NCBI GenBank assembly: GCA_029204045.2
Contig: JAQNDB010000135.1
Coordinates: forward strand, 62,001-126,000
From: Tillandsia leiboldiana
Taxonomy: Eukaryota; Streptophyta; Magnoliopsida; Poales; Bromeliaceae
Length of the DNA: 64,000 nucleotides
Direction of reading: 5' to 3'
Shown piece by piece: positions 19,544 to 30,021 of the stretch. The notes beneath the pieces are model-generated. The model saw only the letters and a program-made list of their open reading frames with translations. It had not been told where the DNA came from and did not search any database. Numbering within the stretch: position 1 is the stretch's first letter; each line of letters opens with the position of its first letter. Position numbers and translations under genes: made by a program.

Positions 19544-22443
19544 AGTCACGCCCCGGCGTCGAAACTGCGACCCGGGCTCGCGAACAGATCCGCCGCCCAT
19601 ACGGGAAGCCCCGTATAGACGAAGCGACTAACCTGGAAAAGATCAGCTACACTATACAGATATCAGAGCTGAAAGTAAACTGCTGAAATAAAAACAAATA
19701 TACAAATCCTCAAATAGTACATGTCAGGTCTTCTTAATACATAAGTCACTCCAAAACTAAAGCTCTCAAAAGTAAAATATACATGATACATCCCAAAAAT
19801 TACTGACAGTACTAGTACAACACCAAAAATGGTACATCTACTCTCATAGGAAGAAGACTGGTAAGGATCTAGCTCGCGACACCCTTACTTCGATCAGCAG
19901 GATCAGCAACTAGAGCAGTAGGAACTGGAGTAGAGGTCCCTGGGGAGAAATCACCACGGTGGGTGTGAGAACTACATCCCACAGTAGTTCTCAGTGGGTA
20001 CTGCCAATAAGCTCGACGGTCTGCCCACTAAGTCTACTAGAGGGAAAAGTAACAAATGCAGTACTGAAAGTAAAGGCTGAAAAATAACTCTGCAGCTACT
20101 ATGCCTCTATCTAAATGCTCAAGAAGTGGAACAGATGGAAACATGATGCATCTACTATCTCTCAAACATAATCACACAATCTACACTGACTGCCACAAAG
20201 GGTCCAGTCAAACCTGCGCCTACCTACTGCCGTTACATCTAAGGAGGACCAGACTTACGTACGTCCATGACTGCCAAAACTGGCCCAGCCAGAGGGACTG
20301 CATCGACAAGTCGCGATAGCAAGTAACAAGCCCAGCTCCGGAGTGGCACTCAAGGGGCGCGACCCCACCGAGGAAAGTATCCACGCTTCTCTGTCGAGCT
20401 CAAATGTGGCACATGCAGGCTATAGTCCAAATCCATGATCAACAAGATCGACAGTAGCCAATAACACCAACTCTCACTCACAGGCTAGAAAACCACACAG
20501 TCGGGATCCACCGTCGACTCAGACGGCTCCCAAAAATAAAACACTGATCTAACACTGCTACCATACTCCACTCGACCCCCAGGCGCGAGTGTAACATGCA
20601 TCCCACAATAACCTAACCACTCGGCCCACTATCCGGGCGAGGAAACTCTAAGTCCAGGTAAAATAATAGAAAACAGTGTGGGAATATCTAAAGCATAAAT
20701 AACCTAGCCCAAGTTGGAGTTTTCTACTAGTCTGGTTAAACATGTAGCATAGGACGGGGTGCTAGGTCAAGTTCCAAAGATAACATTTAATTTACAAATT
20801 TAGGAAGCAACAAATCAATATGATCATCAAAGAAACACAAGTAACATCACTTCTCTCTTCCTAGCATGCTTCCCTATTACACTCACAATCATGCATGTTT
20901 CCTACAATATAGAATTAATGTTCAGTCCGCCAGTTTGAAGACGAAACAACACACCTGGAAGTGCAAAGCTGTCTAAAGGCCAAAAAGCTGAAACTATATG
21001 GGAATAATCCTCCAATTCTCACAATTCCAACGGGTCCAAAAGCACTCAAAAACTCCTCCTGGGTACAAAGATATAGTCCAAAGTTACAGTCAACACAAAA
21101 TTTCCAAGTGTACAGTTTGCTGAAATTTTAGTTCCAGAGAAGCTTAATTATCACCTACGAAGAAAACTTCAAAAATTCCAATAGAAATAAGACAGCGATC
21201 CTCGCGATGCGTAGATGTCAATCGAGTCCTTAAATGTTGAATTCGAAAACTCGAGTGCAGAGATAAAAATTCAACAAGGTGCTGCTGTCCAGGAACAACC
21301 ACCAGCAAAATAGGGCTCAAAAATGTACCCGAAACCCCTAAAAAGACTCAAATTTGGGAGGAGTGGAAAATACAAAAGTCGTAGATTTACCTCTCATGAA
21401 TTCGACGCCGCAAAAATCGTCCAAAAATGCATCGGGGTAGCTCTGTGGACCTCGTGGACCGAAATGCGATGGAAATGGGCCACCAACGAAAGAACGTCGC
21501 ACTGCGCAAACTCGCCGAAGACGTTGATGCCGCGGCCTCCAAAAAATCTGAAACTCCTTCGTAAGATGCAAAACAAGATGAAGATCAAAGTCACTTGAGG
21601 GCTCAGAGGCAGAGGAGCTCGGGAAAAAAGGGTAACAGGACAAAGAACACGGCCTATTTATAGCCCTCTCCCAAAAGCCCACAAAACACCCTTTATTGGG
21701 CTTTTGGGCCCAATTTTTGGGCGCCCGAAACTTTCGGGCCCCTACAGTGCGCCCAACAGTGTCCCCGGCCCGGCCCACAATCAGTGCCTGAATCCTCCTG
21801 GCTCCGACACGTGTCCCGAACAGCGGACAGCGCGTGCGGAGCCAGCAGGCGTGCGCCACGTGGCCCCGACAGCCAAACGTGGGGCGGTGGCGCCCGCCAA
21901 TCGCAGGGCGCCACGTGGCGTCCCCACGTCGGTCGGTCACCTGCCCCACCTACCCCGCCTGCTCCCCCTAGTGTGTGGACCGCGTGCGTGTGAGCCGGCC
22001 ACTCCGAGGCCGCCACGTGGCCCGCCCTGGTCCATGCGCCAGCCGGTGCGTTTCCGTGGACCGCGTCGCGAGAGCCCGCCAATGGCAGGATGCCACGTGT
22101 CCCCCACGCCCGGTCCATGCACCAGCGCCAACACTCTACGGACCGCGCCGCGTGCACCGGCCAATCCGAGGCCGCCACGCGGCACAAGGCCGGTCCACGG
22201 CTTCCCCCATGCACCAAAATGCGCAGAAAACTTTCGGGGGTCCGTTTTTGGGCATCCGGACTCCGAAAAAGGTAAGTAAATAGCCGATTTTCAACGTTTT
22301 TCCGTGCTGAATCCAAATATGACCTCAGACTAGCCTGAAGCTCTTTCTAAATTCCGACAAGAATAGTCAAAGGGCAGGCTCAATCCAGAGGCCTCACAGA
22401 GTCCGTCCAACGAGTCCATTTGACGCGTTGCGGGTCCGACACA
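19544..22443 (-). repeat. 5' LTR of element D (2.9 kb)
   Basis: On the minus strand it starts near 22443 (TGTGTCGGACCCG) and ends GACGCCGGGGCGTGACT at 19544. U3 has five CACGTG boxes (21808-22099), with CCAAT motifs, and the box TATAAATA (21662-21655). A donor-like GAG|GTAAAT lies at 21390 and an acceptor-like TTTCTCCCCAG at 19940, with the U5 module near 21232-21157. Its end sequence groups it with LTRs H and I. Confidence 0.8.
21655..22099 (-). promoter_or_regulatory. U3 promoter of element D: G-box array and TATA box
   Basis: CACGTG occurs at 21808, 21857, 21912, 22014 and 22094 (starts), often as GCCACGTGGC or ACACGTGTC. GCCAAT-type boxes lie between them. TATAAATA is at 21662-21655 on the minus strand. 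Confidence 0.55.
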
Positions 22444-22699
22444 CCAATAATAGGTGTTCCTCATCGTGGGTCATGGGAGAAGCTACACGGGGATCGGGGC
22501 TACTACAGAAAGTGTAGATGAGAAGATGTATCGTAGTTTGAGTAGAAGTATACTCTACCTTACTACTAGTCGCTCGGATATTTCCTTCAGTGTCGGTGTA
22601 TGCGCGCGTTATCAATCTGCACCGAAGGAAATTCACCTGAAAGCGGTGAAAAGGATCATCCGGTACGTCAAAGGTACAATCAATTTCGGTATATGGTAT
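22444..22699 (+). pseudogene. Ty1/Copia pol fragment (RT end/RNase H start)
   Basis: A 250-base scrap encodes VDEKMYRSLSRSILYLTTSR followed by SDISFSVGVCARYQ, HLKAVKRIIRYVKGT and NFGIWY. This is the junction of RT and RNase H in plant Copia elements, and close to the Sirevirus pattern. It is bounded by LTR D on the left and TRIM2 on the right. It is the only Copia pol sequence in the window, and could be debris from an autonomous partner of the Sirevirus copies to the right. That link is a guess. Confidence 0.8.
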
Positions 22700-23275
22700 T
22701 GTGATGCCCCACTTCCCAGGGGGTCACCCATCCTAGAACTACTCTAGCTCTAGCACGCTTAACTCTCATGTTCCTCTTGGATCTTGCTACCATCCAAAAT
22801 GCTATAGCCGGGTTAGAGATTTAGTCCTATTATATCATTTATATAGAGGACTAATCCAAATTCCGGGGGTGTCACATTCTTCCCCCCTTTAAGCCCTGAC
22901 GTCCACGTCAGGCTCAAGCACACTCACAAGCACCAGGCAATGTGAGACTCGTCTCGCTAGCCTTAGCCGACATTGTGAGGAGCTGCACTCCACTCACAAC
23001 GGTCATTAGCCGGGGAGCCTCGCTCTACCCGCTATATAACCCTGGCTCAGCCGAGACTCATCTCACATTTCCGGCTGGTGAATGTCTCTGATACCAACTG
23101 TGACGCCCCACTTCCCAGGGGGTCACCCATCCTAGAACTACTCTAGCTCTAGCACGCTTAACTCTCATGTTCCTCTTGGATCTTGCTACCATCCAAAATG
23201 CTATAGCCGGGTTAGAGATTTAGTCCTATTATATCATTTATATAGAGGACAAATCCAAATTCCGGGGGTGTCACA
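22700..23275 (-). mobile_element. TRIM2: Cassandra-type TRIM
   Basis: The element is 576 bases long with LTRs at 22700-22876 and 23099-23275. Between them lie a PBS (plus strand TCTCTGATACCA at 23085-23096, one mismatch to the tRNA) and a polypurine tract (22877-22890). Both LTRs contain the 5S-like promoter (22711-22764 and 23110-23163). The flanks GGTAT and TTCCC do not match. The left neighbour is the Copia scrap and the right neighbour is the start of the H interior. Confidence 0.87.
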
Positions 23276-26200
23276 TTCCCTAATCTGTCACGCCCCGGCG
23301 TCGAAACTGCGACCCGGGCTCGCCAACAGATCCGCCGCCCATACGGGAAGCCCCGTATAGACGAAGCGACTAACCTGCAAAAGATCAACTATGCTATACA
23401 GATATCAGAGCTGAAAGAAAACTGCTAGAAATAAAACAATATACAACCCAAGACCTCAGCAAAATACAACAGTCTCTCGAGCAGTAGAAAATAAATACAA
23501 CTCTATACCTCACTACAAAGTTCTCTCAACATGAAATCTCAAAAGTAATAAGGGTACATCTACTCTCTGGACGATGACTGGTAGGGAACTATCTCGCGAC
23601 TCCCTTACCTCGATCAGAAGAAGCAGCAACAGGTGCGGCAGGAACTGGAGCAGAAGAAGAAGTCCCTGGGGAAAAACACCACGACGGGTGTGAGAACTAC
23701 GTCCCAAGTAGTTCTCAGTGGGTGCCGCCAACAAGCCCGACGGTCTGCCCACTAAGTCTACTAGAGGCATAAAGTAACAATATAATACTGAAATGAAATG
23801 GCTGGAAAAGTAACTCTACCGCTACTATGCCTCTATCTAGATGCTCAAGAAAAAGGAACAGATGGAACATGATGCACCTACTAATACCCACAGTAAACTC
23901 ACCAAATCTAAACTGACTGCCTCAAGGGTCCAGTCAAACCTGCGCCCACCTACTGCCGCACATCCTCAACAGGACGGGTCTACCGTAGGGTGTCCGTGAC
24001 TGCCACTAACTGGCCCAGTCAGAGGGACGGCGTCGACAAGTCGCGATAGCAAGTAACAGGCCCAACTCCGGAGTGGCTCTCGAGGGGAGCGACCCCACCG
24101 AGGAAAGTATCCGCGTATCTCTGTCGAGCTCAAATATGGCTCATGCAGGCTATAGTCCAAACCATGATCAACAAGATCGACCAACAACACCAACTCTCAA
24201 CCACAGGCTGGAAAACCACACAGCTGGGGCCACCGTCCACCAGACGGCTCCCACAACAGAACACCAAACTCACAGGAAAGACCGACACCATAAGGGTTCG
24301 GAAACCCGATAGACCGGTGCTAAGAACCCTATCAAACAAGAACAGACTCTAGGCTCCGCCTATCGAAGTTCCCGATCCCCTTATAGTTCGGGAAAGCAAA
24401 ACCTCGGCACGACACGTAGAAAACACCAACAGGGCCCGAAAGTCCCGGGAGACCTACACCTACAACCCTATCAAACAAGAACAGGTTCCAGGCTCGGCCC
24501 CCGTGGCTTTCGTCCCGACAAAGGAACGGCCCATAGAACCCAGATCACTCGAATCCTTTCGAGTGGGGAGATTTACAAGAAAAGGTGACATTTGTTATTG
24601 AAAATCATTTGATCTAGAAGGAATCGATATTTAATGATTTTAGTTCTCTTTAGAAAAACAGTTAGAAAAATAAGTGTTTTACCCAAGCCCCGAAGGGCTG
24701 ATGCCTTTGTCCAATCAAACAAGAACAGACTCCAGCGGCCTTTCGATGCTTGGAAGAAAACATTGTTAGACTAAAAAATCATGTGTATGTCGAAAAGGGT
24801 TCTGGGTTCTAGGTCCGGCTATCACTAGAAAACTACCGTCACTAACACAGTGGCGACAACCCCAACAGGGGAAAACCAGATCTCCCGGGTCCACCGTTTA
24901 CCCCAAACGGTTCCCGGTACAGACAAGCGAACCACTGTATCTACCAGACTCCACTCTGCTCCCAAGCACGAGTGCAAATGCATCCCACACTAAAGAAGTC
25001 CCGACCGCTCGGCCCACTACCCGGGCGAGGATAACACTAAGTCCAGGAATGAAACATAAAGTGTGGATGTCTAAACATAAATAACCCTAGCCCAAGTGAG
25101 GGTTTTCTACTGGTCTGGTTACACATGCAACATATGACGGGGGTGCTAGGTCAGGTTCAACATCAAATATTTAACATGATAGTAGGAAGCAAGAGATCAC
25201 AAGATCGACAGATAAAACAAGGAACAACAATTCCTACACTCTAGCATGCTACCCGAGTCCAATCACTATCATGCAGGATTCTATATCAATAGAATTAGAG
25301 TACAGTCCATAGATCTTGAAAGCAAGCCACCCACCTGAAAACGTTAACTGTCCGGAGTCGTACAGCTGAGAAAACCAGGAAAAATAACAACTCTATGTCC
25401 AACAGGTCGAGCACAGTCCACAATCCCTCCTGGGTACAACATAAGGCTACAGTTATACTTTAATACCAAAATCTGCCAAGAATTACAACACTGAAAATAC
25501 AGCCACAAAGATGCGATTATTTCACCTGCTAAATTTGCTCGAAAAATTCCAAATAAAATATCCCTGCGATCCTCGTGTCGATAGCTTCGAAACAAGTACA
25601 TGCACGCTCAATTCCGAGCACCGTAGGCCAAGTTAAAAATTCCACAGTATCGGTGTGTGAAATCTCAAAACCATCCAACTGTAAACTCTTGTACAGATAA
25701 AAGGAAAAGTGTATACCTTCGGGAAAGTCTCCAAAAATTCCAAGAAAAATCCACGATGATCCTCGCGTCGAGTAGATGAAAAAAGTCTATAAGCACGCCT
25801 TGATCCGAGACTCGTGCGCGGAGATCTCCTCAAAAGAAGGTGCTGCCCTCACCAAAAATCTCACAGCAAAAAGGGTCCCAATGACCACGAGAAAACACCT
25901 CGGAAAACGCGAAGTCTGAAAATGTGCGAGAAACCCAAAATCGTAGCCTCACCTGTTACGAATCCAGCACCGAAGAAATTGCTCGAAAAGATGGTCGGAG
26001 TAGGTCGGGGGAGCTCGTACACCGAAGAGCGACGGAAGAAACACCAAAGAAAGAGCGTCGCGCCGCGCCAAGAAAATGATAATCTCGAAAAGCGTGCCCC
26101 CAAAAATCCCCAAACTCTGCAGATGGAAGCTTCACAGAGTGAGGATCAACTTTGGTAAAGGGCTCTTGGCGGTTTGAAGCTCGGAAGTGCCAAAAGGTTG

Positions 26201-26749
26201 AAGAAGAAGAGGGCTCGGGCTTTAAATAGGCCCCAAAAAAACAATTGAAGAAATCCCCAAAACGTCCCCACTTTCGGGCGCACCCGAAGTTTCGGGCGCC
26301 CGAATCCGGGCGCAGAGGCGGGTTACTGTAGCCGCCCGGAAAAATTTGGTGCCGCCACGTCACCCGCACAGCAAACAGCTGTGCGGGGCGCGCCGGGAGT
26401 GGCCACGTGGCACTCCCGGTGACCGACACGTGTCCCGCACAGCAAACAGCTGTGCGGGCGCGTGTGGTGCCGCCGCGTGGCACCTACCCGGTCAAACCGG
26501 GTAGGTGGCGCCCGCCAGTGGCAGGGCGACACGTGGCCCTGCCACTGTCGCGGTCACACGTGCGGGCAGGCGCCGCACTGGCCGCCTGCCACGCACGCGC
26601 CCCGAGGCGCCCGACCGCGACCCGGTGCACCGCCCCTCGTGAGCCCGCGAATGGCGTGACAACACGTGTCCTGTGCACCCGGTCCACGCACCCAATTCAG
26701 GTTCCGTGGACCGCGCCGCGTGCACCGACCAACCGGGGGATGCCACGTG
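23276..26749 (-). repeat. LTR H: truncated Ty3/Gypsy LTR
   Basis: The plus strand starts TGTCACGCCCCGGCG at 23286, which is the LTR 3' end read in reverse, with ten bases of interior (23276-23285) before TRIM2. The first roughly 250 bases of U3 are missing because element G inserted at 26750. Present are CACGTG boxes (26404, 26427, 26530, 26663, 26744), a TATA box (TATTTAAA, minus, 26228-26221), a donor-like CAG|GTGAGG at 25952, two U5 modules (about 25715-25800 and 25510-25590) and an acceptor-like TTTTTCCCCAG at 23666. It belongs with D and I. Confidence 0.8.
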
Positions 26750-29651
26750 TGTAGGATACCGAACTTCTAAAAGTAGAAGTTAGACATTAAGTAGAATATG
26801 CCCAATTAATTCAAAGAAATCCTAATTAACCATAGGTAAAATGTGCAAGTTCAACTTTTAAATACCATATAGAAGTTACGGTAGGATAAAGTAAGTCGAA
26901 AAAATTATTATATAAATAAAAATAAATAAAAATAGTGTAAGATACTATTTTTATTGGACTCATAGAAGCATAATATAGGTTGGAAATGACCTGCGCCGAA
27001 ATCGGAGCGAAAACAGAAGATTTAATATTTTCTGTGAGAGACGGGGCAGATAAATTAGCAGAAAATGCACAGTGTCGGAAAATTCCGAAAAAATTACAGG
27101 AGCCCCGTAAATATGTTTTAAGGCCACAGAAAAATTTTCGCGTTGATCGGATGCCGGATAGTGAGAACGGGCTCCGCCAACAATGTCGAAAAATTCTGAG
27201 AAAATTACGGGAGCTTCGTAATTATATTTTAAGGTTACAATAAAAGTTTCGCATCAATCGGATACCCGAGCAGTGAGAAAGGTATCTTACAGCGATTTTA
27301 AGTACAGCGAGACTTTTAGTGACCCAGAAATGGCCCAAACTGAAAATTTAAAATATCTCGTGATAAATTAAGTTGAGATGAGCCTACCCGTCAAATTTGA
27401 GCACAAACGGACATCCAGAAGGGTTCCGCAGGCAAGTATCAGATAAAATTGAACTAAATAGTAAATTAGCACTATTGTGGGGGGTCCTTTATGCATAAAA
27501 GCCACTTTCCCCTTTTCTTCTTCTTCTCCACCCACGCACCCCACGCACGCACACCTACAAAGCACACCTCCATGGAAGGCTTTCTCTCTCCCTCTCCCCT
27601 CACTTTCTCTCTCTAAAATTTCTCACTCTAACGCGCATGAAATCGCGGAGCGATTTGCGAGGAGCCTACGGCGAGCGAGGGCGAGCTTTTGAACCAAGAA
27701 AAGCTTGGAATCATAGCTCTTTGAGGTGAGTTTTGAAAAAAATAAATTTGGTTTCGCCATATCTTTTTTGATCTATAATCTATATGATCTTAGGAGAATT
27801 CTTGTCGAAGAAATCGGCGAAAATCGTGGAGAAATCGTGATGAATGTGTAAATGAAACCTAAGGTTAAAAGAGGAGTTTTTGGATTTTCATGGGATTGAT
27901 CTCATTTGAACCCATGGAAACTCAATTACTATGTAGAGAAACGCGTTGGCGAAGACGGATCGACATTCCGTCGAACGGCCGAAAAGTTAGAGCCGAAATA
28001 CGCGCTCTAGGACTTTTGAGGCAAAAAGAGAAATAATGACATTAGTAATTTTGGTGGGGGATTTAAATGGAATCCTTCCATCATGGAGGGGTTTTGGGTA
28101 AACCCTTGACGATCCAGACCACAAATCGTGGAAGTTCGTCGTCTTTCGTCGGCGCTTTTGCGCGCACGTGAAAACACTAAGCATAGTGCTTGGAGGTTAT
28201 TAATAGGCCGTTTTGGACTTGTTTAGGACATCCGACTTGAGGCGACCCTTGTGATCGAGACCGGTGCTCCCGTAGATTTTTTTTGGAGAGCCGAGCCGAG
28301 CCAAGGACCCGAGGTGGGTGGTGCTTTTACCGAAGCCGTTGGGCTTCTCTCTATGTCTTAGCCACTTACACTATTGCATATCGCACCATTGCATTGTAGG
28401 ATAGTATGTATTGCCATCTTTATACTTTCCGGTTGATATAGATATTTAGCAAATGTTATGCTAATATGTTGGATTGGGAAAGATTGGGTCGATACCGAGG
28501 AATCCTATAGTGCGGATTGGGTGTTGGACTTGTGAGTCGACAATTGATGACGAGTGGCATATATGTAGAAATCGTGAACACCACACAATAAATGAACGAG
28601 TGGCATATGAAAGGTAGTGTAGGTAAACCTACCGTGACACATGTGAGACATAGGTTGTGTATTATCTATAGGGATCTCTGTTGCCATTAGCCTTATAGAT
28701 AGGGTATCCTCGTGTGGAGAGGATTGGATCATGCTCATAGTCTGTTTTTGGCTAGTGGAGGTCGCTCCTCTACGGCCGCCTACTCCGGAGTTGGTCACGG
28801 GGCACGCCACCCCGAGGGACGGTAGGGTCCCGCAGACGCGTTCGATTGGTAGGTTGAGACATAGTCTCCCTCGTCGTGATAGTGAGCCGTGGGCAACCTT
28901 CGGGTGTGCCGTGAGATTTGAGATGAAGTGTTAAAAACCACACTTCTTGAAAATGAGTTAGCGAACAAGTATGAAATAGTACTTCTTGGACATAGTGATA
29001 TATTTGGATATCTCTCCCCTGAGCATGCATACATGTTTTTCCGTGTTGGGCATAGTAGTGTAGTTATTTACTGCATTTACAGTTTTCAGATATATCTATC
29101 TATCTACCTATCTATCTGCTTTTGCCCTCTTGGACCTAGTGGGAAGACCGGTGGAGTCGGTGGCCGAACCCACTGGGAACTAAGGACCATAGTTCTCACC
29201 CCACTATTATTACAGGGCCGAGTACAGGTACTCCCGGCGAGGATCGCGGTAAGGGCTTGGCGCCCTAGAGGCGTTGATAGCAGCCTCCCTACATCTATAG
29301 CTCTTGTCACCTTGTCTTTACATTTTGAGAGTAGATGTTGTATAGGGTGAGGACATTTTGGATGTGATCTATGTATTATTCATATACACGAATGGAATGG
29401 TTGTAATAGATAGAGTTTCTCTCTTTTGTTACTTGTATGTTTACTTTTATATACTCGTACCTTACTCTTATGTTCTTGTTAGCACTGGTTGTGCTCTCGT
29501 TGTGATTGTGTATATCTAGAATTAATTCCTGGGTGATTCTTGTACATGATCTTGTCGCTTAGCCTTGGGCGGACAGGGGAGGTTCTGTCCGTTCGGCGTC
29601 TGTTCAGCGCGCCCGAACCATGCCAAATGGTAGCAGTTTCGGGGTGTGACA
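26750..29651 (+). repeat. 5' LTR of element G (2.9 kb)
   Basis: The LTR runs from TGTAGGATACCG to GGGGTGTGACA. It has an AT-rich U3 with a duplicated motif (27075-27165 and 27185-27275 share AAAATTMCRGRAGC and a GGATRCC end) and a TATGCATAAAA box at 27490-27500. A donor-like GAG|GTGAGT lies at 27726 and an acceptor-like TTATTACAG at 29215, preceded by AGTTCTCACCCC as in the other Gypsy LTRs. No coding content is seen. Confidence 0.85.
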
Positions 29652-29658
29652 GATAAAG

Positions 29659-29670
29659 TGGTATCAGAGC
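29659..29670 (+). other. Primer binding site of element G
   Basis: TGGTATCAGAGC lies seven bases after the LTR end. Confidence 0.93.
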
Positions 29671-29870
29671 AAGATAAGAGCAAGTAAAGAGAGAGAGTCT
29701 AGGATGACTTAGGAAACCCTAGGCTGGTAAACCCTAAGGTTGTAGGGACGTGAGTGAAACGTGAACCCTTGACGTTGACGGAAGTGAAATTGATTGGGTC
29801 AAAGAAGATTATATGTCTCTAATTGACAATAGAGACGGATTCAAGTGTGCTTGTTCGGTGACACGAAGTG

Positions 29871-29894
29871 TTATGTCGGCGGCCGACGACATGA
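29871..29894 (+). other. Leader stem-loop with palindromic loop (element G)
   Basis: TTATGTCG pairs with CGACATGA (one G-T pair) around the 8-base loop GCGGCCGA. The hexamer CGGCCG is self-complementary. Compared with A, D and E, the stem has a compensated pair change and the palindrome changes from CTGCAG to CGGCCG, but the loop layout G-palindrome-A is the same. Confidence 0.6.
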
Positions 29895-30021
29895 TGCTAA
29901 GGGTCTAGGACTAGTATGCTTGTATGCTTCCGCCCGATTTATTATTGAGTTGTCTAGTTTCGTAAATGCTAAGGAGCTATCGGGTTAAACTAACTGACTA
30001 AGTTATTGTTTCCAGGAAAGA

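Larger units (their letters stand above)
15763..22443 (-). mobile_element. Element D: Ty3/Gypsy chromovirus (Tekay/Del-like), 3' truncated
   Basis: On the minus strand it has a 5' LTR (22443 to 19544), PBS (19535-19524), a leader hairpin, then gag, protease, RT and part of RNase H in a single frame, ending at 15763 where K begins. The rest of RNase H, the integrase and the 3' LTR are missing. The LTR end reads GTGACT instead of GTGACA, so its terminal base has mutated. Confidence 0.85.

Noticed and set aside
13276..23275. Simple inversion between TRIM1 (+) and TRIM2 (-)
   Set aside because: An inversion would exchange the target duplications in a predictable way (GGGAA right of TRIM1, GCCGT left of TRIM2). 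Observed flanks are GCCAG and GGTAT.
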